DNA from: Litorimonas sp039975855
GTDB taxonomy: Bacteria > Pseudomonadota > Alphaproteobacteria > Caulobacterales > Maricaulaceae
Assembly (NCBI GenBank): GCA_039975855.1
Contig: JBDWGH010000003.1
Span: 372,001-436,000 of the forward strand
DNA length: 64,000 nt
Direction: 5' to 3'
A program made the position numbers and the translations under genes. This document shows positions 42,751-51,845 of this stretch, piece by piece (within the stretch, counting starts at the first letter, position 1; each line of letters opens with the position of its first letter). The notes below the pieces were generated by a model that was not told the origin of the DNA, searched no databases, and was given only the letters and a program-made list of their open reading frames with translations.

Positions 42751-43892
42751 AGATTTACCTGATTGCCGTTGAGCCTTCTGCAGATCAGTTGGGGGCGGAC
42801 TTAGCTAAAGCACTTCGCTTAGCTCATCCCGAAGTACACTTGGCTGGCATTGGCGGCGCTAAAATGCGGTCTGTTGGTATTCCCAGCCAAATGGAAATTG
42901 ATGGGCTCGCCATTCTAGGTATTACCGAAGCCCTCAAAAAACTGCCCCACGTTTATCGTAAGATTACTGAGGCGGCTGATCGCATTGAGACGGCGCAGCC
43001 TGACGCGGTGGTTTTTCTAGATAGCTATGGATTTATGATCCGTCTGGCGGAGAGACTGCGGAAGCGAGGCTTTGATAAAACCCTTATCAAATATGTTGCG
43101 CCGCAGGTCTGGGCTATGCGTCCTTCACGCGCAAAACGTGTTGCACGCTTGTTCGACGGTCTTTTAACACTTCATCCTTTTGAAGCTGATTACTTCACGC
43201 CCCTAGGCCTTCCCACACATTACGTTGGGAATGCAGTGTTTGATACAGATTATCTATCGGGCGACGCTGATGCGATCCGTAAGCAATATAAATTGGAAAA
43301 CAGACCGATTCTTTCGGTTTTCTTCGGTAGCCGAAAATCAGAGGTCGATCGTTTGTCGCGATCATTTGCTGATGCTGTTATGTCGCTGAAAAAAGCAATT
43401 CCAGACTTAGCGATTATCAGCCCTGTTTCAGATTCCGTTGCCGAAGATGTTGGTGCAGCCGCAGGTGCAGATCCTCGATTGAATGAGATTATATTTTTAC
43501 CTGAAACGGCAAAGCTTGATGTCATGGCTTGTTCGACGGCGGCGTTGGCTTGTTCGGGTACGGTTACGACGCAGTTGGCCTGTGCGGGAGTTCCAACTGT
43601 GGTGGCTTACCGGTTAAGTGCTCTAAGTCATGCGATCGTCAGCCCCATGTTGACTTTGGATTACATATCAATGGTAAATATCTCCGCCGAAGACGCGCTG
43701 ATGCCAGAATTTTTACAAGGGCAAGTGACTGGGGAGGCTATGTCGAGTGCTTTGATGCCTTATCTTACGGACACAAAAAAACGCGCCACTGTAAGTAACG
43801 CGTTGATCGCGCAGACCAATCAAATGCGTGGCCCGAAACATATGACAGCCAGCGCCAAAGCGGCGCAGGCCATAATAGAGATTTTAACTTAG
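42747..43892 (+). CDS. lpxB: lipid-A-disaccharide synthase
   Basis: GT19 glycosyltransferase that joins lipid X and UDP-diacylglucosamine. The 381-residue protein has the N-terminal AVEPSADQLGADLAKAL (a variant of GExSGD), IKYVAPQVWAMRPSRAKR near residue 111 and CSGTVTTQLACAGVPTVVAY near 271. The glycine of the usual GEPSGD motif is replaced by Val-Glu-Pro-Ser-Ala-Asp, which also occurs in alphaproteobacterial LpxB as far as I recall. It overlaps the convergent gltA end by four bases. Confidence 0.95.
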   Translation: MKIYLIAVEPSADQLGADLAKALRLAHPEVHLAGIGGAKMRSVGIPSQMEIDGLAILGITEALKKLPHVYRKITEAADRIETAQPDAVVFLDSYGFMIRLAERLRKRGFDKTLIKYVAPQVWAMRPSRAKRVARLFDGLLTLHPFEADYFTPLGLPTHYVGNAVFDTDYLSGDADAIRKQYKLENRPILSVFFGSRKSEVDRLSRSFADAVMSLKKAIPDLAIISPVSDSVAEDVGAAAGADPRLNEIIFLPETAKLDVMACSTAALACSGTVTTQLACAGVPTVVAYRLSALSHAIVSPMLTLDYISMVNISAEDALMPEFLQGQVTGEAMSSALMPYLTDTKKRATVSNALIAQTNQMRGPKHMTASAKAAQAIIEILT

Positions 43893-45190
43893 CGTTTGTC
43901 CATTGGGACGAAGTCGCGAAGCTCTGCACCAGAATAAAGCTGACGCGGACGACCAATGCGTTGGCTTGGATCTTCCAACATCTCGTTCCACTGCGAAATC
44001 CAACCCGTTGTGCGGGCAAGAGCGAAGAGAACGGTGAACATATCGGTTGGGAAACCAAGCGCTGAGAGAACGATGCCAGAGTAAAAGTCTACATTTGGAT
44101 ATAGACCGCGTTTGACGAAATATTCTTCATTTGTAGCGATTTTTTCCAGTTCCATCGCAACTTCGAGAACAGGATTGGTAACACCTAGTTCGCCCAACAC
44201 TTCATGTGTTGTGCGGCGCATAACACGGGCCCGTGGGTCCGTTGCTTTATACACTCTGTGACCAAAGCCCATCAGACGGAAAGGATCTGATTTGTCTTTA
44301 GCACGCGCAATAAACTCAGGAATTCGGTCAACAGTGCCAATTTCTTTGAGCATATTTAGCGCAGCTTCGTTAGCGCCGCCATGTGAAGGTCCCCAGAGGC
44401 AAGCGGTGCCCGCCGCGATACAAGCATATGGGTTTGCGCCGGATGAGCCAGCTAGACGGACGGTCGAAGTTGATGCGTTCTGCTCGTGGTCCATGTGAAG
44501 GATAAAGATTTTATCCATAGCGCGTTCGATAACTGGATTCACGACATATGGCTCTGCAGGGACGCCGAAGCACATGCGTAGGAAATTACCCGCATAAGAA
44601 AGGTCATTTTGCGGATAAACACTTGGCTGACCAATACGGTATTTATAGCAACGTGCAGCCAAAGTCGGGATTTTTGCAATAATGCGGTGAATGGCGAGGT
44701 CGCGAGCTTCGTCTTCAGTTGTATGTTGGTCATCATGGTAGAAACCTGAAAGCGCGCCGACAGTCCCGCAGAGCATAGACATTGGATGGCTGTCACGACG
44801 ATAGCCTTGGAAAAAGCTCTCGATCTGATCATGCAACATCGTATGGTTTGTAATCGTGTTTTCAAACGTCTTGAATTGAGCCGGTGTTGGTAATTCGCCG
44901 TGGATAAGCAGGTATGCAACATCCAAAGATGTGGAGTGTTCGGCGAGTTGTTCAACGTCATAACCGCGATATAGAAGCTGTCCTTCGCCGCCATTGATGA
45001 AGGTGATTTGGCTTTCCGTCGAACATGTGGAGGTGAAACCAGGATCGAAAGTAAAGTGACCAGATTGTTTGTAAAGTGAACGGACATCGATGCCTGGCGC
45101 GCCCATGCTGCCCTTCATGATAGGCAAGTCATAGCTCTTGCCATCAATCGTCATCTGGGCTGTGCCAGTCTGAGTAATTTTGTTTTCCAT
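43889..45190 (-). CDS. gltA: citrate synthase
   Basis: Condenses acetyl-CoA and oxaloacetate at the entry of the TCA cycle. Two ATGs stand in tandem (45193 and 45190). I prefer the second because AAGGTG sits five bases upstream, giving 433 residues. Catalytic motifs are LHMDHEQNASTSTVRLAGSS near residue 265, GPSHGGANEAAL near 295 and MGFGHRVYKATDPRA near 338. This is the long hexameric type I form of Gram-negative bacteria. It follows gltX by 17 bp. Confidence 0.97.
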   Translation of the reverse strand: MENKITQTGTAQMTIDGKSYDLPIMKGSMGAPGIDVRSLYKQSGHFTFDPGFTSTCSTESQITFINGGEGQLLYRGYDVEQLAEHSTSLDVAYLLIHGELPTPAQFKTFENTITNHTMLHDQIESFFQGYRRDSHPMSMLCGTVGALSGFYHDDQHTTEDEARDLAIHRIIAKIPTLAARCYKYRIGQPSVYPQNDLSYAGNFLRMCFGVPAEPYVVNPVIERAMDKIFILHMDHEQNASTSTVRLAGSSGANPYACIAAGTACLWGPSHGGANEAALNMLKEIGTVDRIPEFIARAKDKSDPFRLMGFGHRVYKATDPRARVMRRTTHEVLGELGVTNPVLEVAMELEKIATNEEYFVKRGLYPNVDFYSGIVLSALGFPTDMFTVLFALARTTGWISQWNEMLEDPSQRIGRPRQLYSGAELRDFVPMDKR

Positions 45191-45207
45191 CATATCACCT
45201 TTTATAA

Positions 45208-46623
45208 TTATTCTGCTGAAAATGTCGCGATTGCATCGTCCAATCGACCTAATACTTCGTCGTGGCCTAAAAGAGCCAAAACGATTGAAAGGTCAGGAGA
45301 GGGCGAGCCCCCGGTTAGAGCTGCTCGGACGGGTTGTCCTACACGGCCAAAACCGATTTCGCGCGTTTCCGCAAAGTCAGTCAGCAGCGCCTGTAAAGCG
45401 TCCGCATTCCATTTCGTCCCTTTGAGGGATTTCAAGGCCTGTGTCAAAGCCGAGAGGAGGTCAATTGCGCCTTCGCGTTTCAACGGTTTTGCCGTTTTGC
45501 CTGTTATTTCTATCGGTCGAATATCCATTAGATATCGCGCCTGTTGGGCCAACTCGATCAGTGTTTTCGCGCGAGGCTTGAGTGTTGGTATTCCGTTCAA
45601 GATGCGCGCTTGGATCTCGTCTGAAAGCGGGCCTGCATTTACTGCTTCCAGAAATGGCATGGCGCTGGCTGATAGAGCTGCGTCGTCAGTTGCTGACATG
45701 TGCTGCGCGTTGATAAAGTCCATCTTGTCGAAATCCAGGCGGGCGGGGGAGGTGTTTATCCCATCTAGAGAGAAGGCCTCGACTAAGTCGGCTTCGTCCA
45801 AAAATACTTCTGTGTCGCCGAAACTCCAGCCTAGTTTGACGAGATAATTACGTAATCCGGATGGCAGATATCCCAGTTCTTCATAGGCCATTACGCCCAA
45901 TGCACCGTGGCGCTTTGAGAGTTTCTTGCCGTCCGGTCCGTGGATGAGCGGGACATGCGCCCATTCCGGAACGTCCCATCCTAAAGCTTGGTAAAGTTGG
46001 GTTTGGCGGCCGGCATTGATCAAATGATCATCTCCGCGAATCACGTGGGTTACGTTCATATCGTGATCATCGACCACAACGGCGAGCATATATGTCGGTG
46101 TTCCGTCCGCTCTTAATAGGACAAGATCGTCAAAGCTGTCGTTCTGCCAGGTAATATCGCCTTGGACATGATCTTGAATATTCGTCTCACCGTCGGGCAC
46201 CCGAAAACGGACGGCGAAAGGCATGTCTTTCGTTTCAGTGTTGTCTCTATACGGGCTGCGGAACGCACGATTATTCTCGCGAGCTTCGGCTTTTAGAGCC
46301 TCGACTTCTTCAGCTGTAGCATAACAGCGATAGGCCGTTCCATTCTCTAGCATGGTGTTTGCCGCTGCGACATGAGCATCAGCGTTTTGGCTTTGAAAGA
46401 CGATGTCATCATCGGCGTTGAGACCCAACCAAGACATACCTTTGAGGATCGCTGCCGTCGCATCATCCGTGCTACGCGCTCGATCCGTGTCTTCAACGCG
46501 AAGGCGAAACTTTCCGCCCATTTTTTTAGCGAAATACCAGTTAAACAAAGCCGTCCGCGCGCCGCCAATATGTAAATATCCGGTGGGGGATGGCGCAAAA
46601 CGTGTAACGACGGGTTTATTCAT
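45208..46623 (-). CDS. gltX: glutamyl-tRNA synthetase
   Basis: Class I synthetase, 471 residues from ATG 46623; an ATG nine codons upstream (46650) has a slightly better AGGA and is an alternative. The HIGH region is RFAPSPTGYLHIGGARTALF near residue 7-26 and the KMSKS loop is KKLSKRHG near 240. The C-terminal anticodon-binding domain is present. Its 5' end faces the divergent comEC, and the longer versions of both genes would nearly touch or overlap. Confidence 0.96.
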   Translation of the reverse strand: MNKPVVTRFAPSPTGYLHIGGARTALFNWYFAKKMGGKFRLRVEDTDRARSTDDATAAILKGMSWLGLNADDDIVFQSQNADAHVAAANTMLENGTAYRCYATAEEVEALKAEARENNRAFRSPYRDNTETKDMPFAVRFRVPDGETNIQDHVQGDITWQNDSFDDLVLLRADGTPTYMLAVVVDDHDMNVTHVIRGDDHLINAGRQTQLYQALGWDVPEWAHVPLIHGPDGKKLSKRHGALGVMAYEELGYLPSGLRNYLVKLGWSFGDTEVFLDEADLVEAFSLDGINTSPARLDFDKMDFINAQHMSATDDAALSASAMPFLEAVNAGPLSDEIQARILNGIPTLKPRAKTLIELAQQARYLMDIRPIEITGKTAKPLKREGAIDLLSALTQALKSLKGTKWNADALQALLTDFAETREIGFGRVGQPVRAALTGGSPSPDLSIVLALLGHDEVLGRLDDAIATFSAE

Positions 46624-46682
46624 CTGATAGTTGAACTTTCGAGCTTGCATTATTCCTGAATTTGCGCGCTCTATGGCATGAG

Positions 46683-48812
46683 ATGACGAAGGTGAATAGG
46701 GATTTTCAGGGCGGGTTTGCGCAACTCTCACCTGCAAAAATGTGGCGGCAACGTATTGCTCCACGTCTCGACTTTAACTTGGGGTTTAATACCGCTGTTA
46801 TTGCGTTCGCTATTGGTGTCGCAGCCTATTTTGCTTGGCCCTCGGAGCCCAATTCCAAGGCCATAATAGCCCTTTGCGCTGGCACGGGTGTCCTATGGAT
46901 CATCAGTCAACGCCAAGCCTGGTCCGGAATAGGGGTATTGTGGTTGGTCCTCATGTTTACGCTCGGATTGGGGCGGGCGGTTTGGCATACTAACGCCTCA
47001 GATACGCCTCGCTTGCCTCAGCAAGAGCGAACCTACCGAATTGAAGGTTGGGTGAGTGCGATAGAAAAGTCTGGGACAAGCGAACGTTTGGTCGTTGAAC
47101 TCCTAACGGTACGCGGAATGTCAGCTAACCGAATGCCCAAAAAGCTACGCATCAGAGTTACAAAAAAACCCGAACCAGCGGTTGAAGCCGGCGCAACTAT
47201 CAACTGGTTAGTCGCGTCAAAAGCACCGCCGGGAGCCGTTGTCCCAGGAGGGTATGACCCAGGCCAAGCGGCATATTTCAAAGGAATAGGCGGTTTTGGA
47301 TTTGGGTATGGCGCGCCAGAACTCCAAGCTGATGCAGACCTTGGAGCATGGGATAGTGTTCGCCGGGCTGTTGTCCGTTGGCGCTATGGTTTGGCTGACC
47401 GCGTCGTCGCTGCGGCGCCTGTCGAAACTTCGGGACTGCAAGCTGCGCTTATGACGGGGGTTCGGCGTTTTATCCCAGCGGAACAAACCGATAATCTTCG
47501 TATCGCGGGCCTAGCTCATATCCTTGCGATTTCGGGCCTTCACATGGCGTTATTGGCGGGCGGTACCTATTCAGGCATCGCATTCATTCTGGCTTGTATA
47601 TTGCCGCTTTCACGTCGTTACGATGTTCGAAAGTTTGCTGCGGCGTCCGCTATTGGGGCCGCGACTTTTTATCTCGTTCTATCTGGTGCGTCAGTTGCAA
47701 CACAGCGGGCGTGGGTCATGTCGGCCATTTTCTTTTTGGCGATTATATTAGATCGCCGAGCGGTTTCGATGCGGTCCGTCTCAGTCGCGGCGTTGATTAC
47801 ACTTGCCTTACATCCAGAAAGCCTGATTTCAGTTGGGTTTCAGATGTCCTTTGCCGCCGTCATTGCTTTGGTTGCCGTCTATCAAGGATGGCAAAGCATA
47901 CGTCCCGCCTATACGCAGCGCGGACTTTGGAGGCGCGTCGCCGATTTCATATCATCTTTAAGTGTGACGAGCCTCGTCGCGGGTTTTGCGACGGGTGGCT
48001 TTGCGTTGTTTCATTTTAATCGGTTTGCCCAATATGGTTTTGCCGGGAACTTACTGGCCATGCCCTTGTTTTCCCTTTTCGTGATGCCTCTGGCGGTGGT
48101 TTCTTTGCTCTCTATGCCGTTTGGAATAGAGGCAGGGCCGCTCTATCTTATGGGCAAGGCATTGGAGCCTATTCTGCTCGCGGCTGATTGGGTTGCTGGG
48201 TGGCCGGGCGCGATGATTTATGTTGGCGCGCCGCCTGATTGGGTTTTACCTGCTTATAGTTTGGGTTTTGTCGCGCTTTGCATGGCGCGCCGAATGTGGA
48301 AGGCCACCGGTGTTGTCCTGATTGTTTTGGCATTTGCTGGATGGGGGCAGGCACCGAAGCCAGATTTACGGATTTCGGAAGACGGAAAAGTTGCTTTTTG
48401 GCAACCGCCTGACGCGTCTGAAACCAAACCCATCCTATTTGTCGACTCAAAACGACCTGATCGATACGGTCGGGAGCAGTTTGCCCAACGCGCCGGAATT
48501 AATGATGCAGATTGGGCGCCCTATGAGGACCGAATAGCGCAATGCGATTCATTGGCCTGTCGCGCAAAAATTGGGGCATGGCAGGTTTCGATTTTACAAA
48601 ACCCGTCTGAGGTGCCCGAGGAATGCATGGCCTCTGACTTGGTTATTTTAGCGGTTAGGAATGCTGGTCCTGTCGCGCGGCGAAATTGTGACGCCGTATT
48701 GGTAGATGAAAGATCTTTGCGGGAAACCGGCGCGCTGGATGTCTATTTGAAGGATAGGCTTACAACAAAGCCCGCACGCCCCCCAAAAGAGAGACGCCGG
48801 GCCTGGAATTAA
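46683..48812 (+). CDS. comEC: ComEC/Rec2-family DNA uptake channel protein
   Basis: Inner-membrane channel for single-stranded DNA in natural transformation. From ATG 46683 it has 709 residues; an upstream TTG at 46662 would add seven. The order is N-terminal helices, a soluble DUF4131/OB-like domain (about 100-190), then the Competence domain with the motif AHILAISGLHMALLAGG near residue 280 and about eight further helices to 560. A short soluble tail follows, without the metallo-beta-lactamase motif HxHxDH that marks the C-terminal domain of Bacillus ComEC. Start choice is weak because no clear ribosome binding site is seen. Confidence 0.88.
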   Translation: MTKVNRDFQGGFAQLSPAKMWRQRIAPRLDFNLGFNTAVIAFAIGVAAYFAWPSEPNSKAIIALCAGTGVLWIISQRQAWSGIGVLWLVLMFTLGLGRAVWHTNASDTPRLPQQERTYRIEGWVSAIEKSGTSERLVVELLTVRGMSANRMPKKLRIRVTKKPEPAVEAGATINWLVASKAPPGAVVPGGYDPGQAAYFKGIGGFGFGYGAPELQADADLGAWDSVRRAVVRWRYGLADRVVAAAPVETSGLQAALMTGVRRFIPAEQTDNLRIAGLAHILAISGLHMALLAGGTYSGIAFILACILPLSRRYDVRKFAAASAIGAATFYLVLSGASVATQRAWVMSAIFFLAIILDRRAVSMRSVSVAALITLALHPESLISVGFQMSFAAVIALVAVYQGWQSIRPAYTQRGLWRRVADFISSLSVTSLVAGFATGGFALFHFNRFAQYGFAGNLLAMPLFSLFVMPLAVVSLLSMPFGIEAGPLYLMGKALEPILLAADWVAGWPGAMIYVGAPPDWVLPAYSLGFVALCMARRMWKATGVVLIVLAFAGWGQAPKPDLRISEDGKVAFWQPPDASETKPILFVDSKRPDRYGREQFAQRAGINDADWAPYEDRIAQCDSLACRAKIGAWQVSILQNPSEVPEECMASDLVILAVRNAGPVARRNCDAVLVDERSLRETGALDVYLKDRLTTKPARPPKERRRAWN

Positions 48813-48827
48813 TCGTAAGTTTGTCGC

Positions 48828-49469
48828 TTAGTTGTAGTTACGCACTAACCCAACCAAAACGCCTTGGACTTCAACTCTGTCGGGACCGAAAGTTTGTGTT
48901 GGGAAATCTTTGTTCTCTGCAATCAATTCAACTTGATTACCTGTCCGGTAGATCCGTTTAAGCGTAGCTTCGTCTTGATCGACGAGGGCGACAACAATTT
49001 CATTATTGCGGGCGGTATTGGCTTTACGGATGACAACAATATCGCCTTCCATAATACCGGCATCAATCATGGATTCGCCTTCAACCTCCAGAGCATAATG
49101 GTCGCCATTACCCATCATAGAAGGTGGGACTGCCATCAAATTATGTGAATCTTCAATCGCGGCAATCGGCAGGCCGGCAGCAATTTTCCCAACAAATGGA
49201 ATTTCATAACTGTCATTCGCAGCAATTGGTGAGAGCGCTTTGCTGTCGTCATACCCGTCAGGAACTTTGAGGACTTCAATCGCTCGAGCTTTATTGGGGA
49301 GACGGCGGATGAAACCTCGTTCTTCCAGCGCGCTAATCAGGCGGTGGATACCGGATTTTGAGGCGAGGCCGAGTGAATCCTTCATTTCATCATAAGACGG
49401 GGGTACGCCCACCGCCTTAATCCGTTTATCAATCAAAATGAGAAGGTCTCTCTGCTTCTGCGTTAGCAT
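48828..49469 (-). CDS. lexA: SOS repressor LexA
   Basis: Represses SOS genes and self-cleaves when RecA is activated. I chose the ATG at 49469 (213 residues), with GGAG eight bases upstream; the longer frame to 49502 would run into the operator region. The winged-helix domain spans about 1-65 (LTQKQRDLLILIDKRI, SKSGIHRLISALEERGFIRR). The cleavage site is Ala98-Gly99, with Ser133 (EGESMIDAG) and Lys171 (EATLKRIYR) as catalytic dyad. It lies downstream of trpC but has its own promoter and SOS box. Confidence 0.97.
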   Translation of the reverse strand: MLTQKQRDLLILIDKRIKAVGVPPSYDEMKDSLGLASKSGIHRLISALEERGFIRRLPNKARAIEVLKVPDGYDDSKALSPIAANDSYEIPFVGKIAAGLPIAAIEDSHNLMAVPPSMMGNGDHYALEVEGESMIDAGIMEGDIVVIRKANTARNNEIVVALVDQDEATLKRIYRTGNQVELIAENKDFPTQTFGPDRVEVQGVLVGLVRNYN

Positions 49470-49505
49470 CCGTAAATCTCCGAACAAAATGGCAACATCC
49501 AATCT

Positions 49506-49520
49506 GTTCTATGAATGTTC
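49506..49520 (-). promoter_or_regulatory. LexA binding site in the lexA promoter
   Basis: On the plus strand GTTCTATGAATGTTC reads as an exact GTTC-N7-GTTC, the alphaproteobacterial SOS box. It lies 37 bp upstream of the lexA start and overlaps the last codons and stop of trpC (stop at 49509-49511). It implies autoregulation of lexA. Confidence 0.9.
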
Positions 49521-49535
49521 TGCCCGTCCTGTCAA
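49506..49535 (-). promoter_or_regulatory. lexA promoter
   Basis: On the minus strand TTGACA (49535-49530) is followed after 18 bp by TAGAAC (49511-49506). The -35 lies inside the end of trpC and the -10 overlaps the SOS box. The -10 hexamer is identical to that of the other SOS promoter in the window. Confidence 0.65.
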
Positions 49536-50321
49536 GTGTTCTGTGGCTTTGAGGATGTCATCCTGCCGCATCAGGCTCTCACCGATAAGATAACCCTGAG
49601 CTCCATTTTCTGCGAGTTGCTCAATATCCTCACGCGTAAAAATCCCCGATTCAGCAATGAGCGTGCAGGTTTTGGGGGCGAGAGGTGCTAAGCGGGTGAA
49701 CGTCTTCAGCGTTGTGTCGAATGTACGTAAATCTCGATTATTTATCCCAATCATTGACCCGCCGAGTTTTATGGCACGGGCCAATTCTGTTTCATCATGC
49801 GTTTCAATCAAAGCGTGGAGTCCTAGTAATTCTGCTTCATCAAACAGGGCTTTCGCGCTTTCGTCATCGATCATTCCCATAATAATAAGGACACAATCAG
49901 CCCCCATTGCTGCGCTCTCAGCGATTTGAATGGGATCGAGCATGAAATCCTTGCGGAGCAGAGGCATGTGGGTAGCTGAGCGGACTTGCGCAAAAATCTC
50001 ATTGCTGCCTTGGAAGCCTGGCCCATCGGTTAGGACGGAGAGGCAAGTCGCGCCGCCTTCTTCATAGGCTTTGGCAATGGCGACAGGGTCAAAGTCTTCG
50101 CGGATGACGCCTTTAGACGGGCTGGCCTTTTTAACTTCGCAGATAAGAGCTGGGCCTTCGGCGGCTTTAATAGCGGTCTCGAAACCGCGTGGGTGAGGGA
50201 GCTTTGCAGCGTCTTCTCTTAACGCTTCAATTGTTGTGCGCGCTTTCAACGCAGCAACTTCGTCAGCTTTGTAATGAGCGATACGTTTCAGTACGTCAGG
50301 TGCGTCCATCAGATTAGCCAT
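49509..50321 (-). CDS. trpC: indole-3-glycerol phosphate synthase
   Basis: Closes the indole ring in tryptophan synthesis. The 270-residue TIM-barrel protein shows CEVKKASPSKGVI near residue 61, LLRKDFMLDPIQIAESAAMG near 122, IGINNRDLRTFDTTL near 190 and IAESGIFTREDIEQL near 218. It overlaps the 3' end of trpD by 8 bp. The lexA operator and -35 are embedded in its last codons. Confidence 0.97.
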   Translation of the reverse strand: MANLMDAPDVLKRIAHYKADEVAALKARTTIEALREDAAKLPHPRGFETAIKAAEGPALICEVKKASPSKGVIREDFDPVAIAKAYEEGGATCLSVLTDGPGFQGSNEIFAQVRSATHMPLLRKDFMLDPIQIAESAAMGADCVLIIMGMIDDESAKALFDEAELLGLHALIETHDETELARAIKLGGSMIGINNRDLRTFDTTLKTFTRLAPLAPKTCTLIAESGIFTREDIEQLAENGAQGYLIGESLMRQDDILKATEHLTGRAEHS

Positions 50322-51279
50322 GCGAAAACTCCGCGAGCTCGGTCAGGACGGATTTGGCTTTGCCTGAGTTTATCGAAACTTCGGCCAAGGCGATACCTGC
50401 GGGTATATCAACGGCCTGTCCCGCGATCATCAGCGCTGCGCCTGCATTCAATATGACGATGTCGCGATAGGCGGATTTTTCACCTTCAAGCAGAGCGCTT
50501 AAGGCTTTCGCATTTTCAGAAGGCTCTCCACCAGACAACGCTTTAAGGGACACTTGTTTCAGTCCGAATTGTTCCGGCGTGATCTCAAACTCCGTAATCT
50601 CGCCGTCTGTAAGCTGCGCAACATAGGTTGCCGTGGTCGTGGTGATTTCGTCCATGCCGTCTTGCCCGTGAACCACCATCGCCGAAGTTACACCATTCGC
50701 TTTCAAGGCTTCTGCCATCGGGCGAACGAGATGAGATTCCGCACTACCCACCAGCATGTGCTTGACGCTGGCAGGGTTAGAGAGTGGGCCTAAGCGATTG
50801 AATATTGTGCGTTTTCCAATCTCTTTGCGCGCAGGTCCAACGTGACGCATGGCGGGGTGATAGGTCGGCGCGAAAAGGAAACCCATTCCTGTCTCTGACA
50901 CAGCAGCTGCCGCACGATCCGGGGTCATCGCTATATTGATGCCGAGTTCAGATTGGGTGTCTGCAGTCCCTGTCGGGCTACTGGCGCCGCGATTGCCATG
51001 TTTGGCGACGGGTACGCCTGCGCCTGCAACAACAAAGGCTGTGGCCGTGGAAATCGAGAGAAGTTTGAGGCCCGTTCCGCCTGTGCCAACAATATCAATG
51101 GCGCCCTCGGGAACGTCCACACGGTGCATATGTTCGCGCATGACCGCAACGCCAGCCGAGAGTTGTTCCGCTCCAACGCCGTCCATTTCAATTTGGGTAA
51201 GTGTTTTGACGATTTCGGGCGTTTCCATCTCGCCGGACAACATGCGTGTCAGGGCAACGCGGATGTCTTCGCCTGTCAC
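50314..51279 (-). CDS. trpD: anthranilate phosphoribosyltransferase
   Basis: Transfers phosphoribose to anthranilate. It has 321 residues and a GTG start overlapping the trpG stop (GTGA). Conserved motifs are DIVGTGGTGLKLLSISTA near residue 64 and KHGNRGASSPTGTADTQSELG-type substrate loop near 90, followed by HPAMRHVGPARKEIGKRT near 138. It is slightly shorter than the usual 330-345. Confidence 0.95.
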   Translation of the reverse strand: MTGEDIRVALTRMLSGEMETPEIVKTLTQIEMDGVGAEQLSAGVAVMREHMHRVDVPEGAIDIVGTGGTGLKLLSISTATAFVVAGAGVPVAKHGNRGASSPTGTADTQSELGINIAMTPDRAAAAVSETGMGFLFAPTYHPAMRHVGPARKEIGKRTIFNRLGPLSNPASVKHMLVGSAESHLVRPMAEALKANGVTSAMVVHGQDGMDEITTTTATYVAQLTDGEITEFEITPEQFGLKQVSLKALSGGEPSENAKALSALLEGEKSAYRDIVILNAGAALMIAGQAVDIPAGIALAEVSINSGKAKSVLTELAEFSHG

Positions 51280-51845
51280 GCCATCAGCTCCAAGAACTTC
51301 CCGATCAACTTGTGACCGTTTTCAGATGCGATAGATTCGGGATGAAATTGTAGCCCGTGAATGGGGCGTGTTGCGTGGCGGATACCCATGATCTCACCGT
51401 CTTCCGTCCATGCATTTACAAGGAGTTCCGCTGGAAGTGTTTCACGCTCTACGGAGAGGGAATGGTAGCGTGTTGCATTGAAGGGGCTTTCCAGTCCCTC
51501 AAAAACGCCTGTTCCGTCATGATGGATAGGCGAGATTTTGCCATGCATGATCTCTTTGGCGCGAATGACTTTTCCACCAAAAGCTTGTCCGATGGATTGC
51601 TGGCCGAGGCATATGCCGAGAATGGGGAGATCGTCAGGCGCTTTCGCGATTAGGTCTAGACAAATACCTGCTTCAGTTGGTGTTTTGGGCCCCGGTGAGA
51701 GAAGAATTCCCTGCGCACCCATAGTCAGTGCCTGACCAACACTGATGTCGTCATTGCGAACCACTGTTGTTTCTGCCCCAAGCTCCTGAGCATAGTGCAC
51801 GAGATTATAGGTGAAGCTGTCATAATTATCGATGACGAGGAGCAT
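51276..51845 (-). CDS. trpG: anthranilate synthase component II (glutamine amidotransferase)
   Basis: Supplies ammonia from glutamine to TrpE. The 189-residue class I amidotransferase has the nucleophilic cysteine in LGICLGQQSIGQAFGG near residue 80 and the His-Glu pair in GLQFHPESI near 170. DNYDSFTYNLVHY near residue 6 is the family opening. It overlaps trpE by one base. It may also serve aminodeoxychorismate synthase; nothing here decides that. Confidence 0.95.
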   Translation of the reverse strand: MLLVIDNYDSFTYNLVHYAQELGAETTVVRNDDISVGQALTMGAQGILLSPGPKTPTEAGICLDLIAKAPDDLPILGICLGQQSIGQAFGGKVIRAKEIMHGKISPIHHDGTGVFEGLESPFNATRYHSLSVERETLPAELLVNAWTEDGEIMGIRHATRPIHGLQFHPESIASENGHKLIGKFLELMA

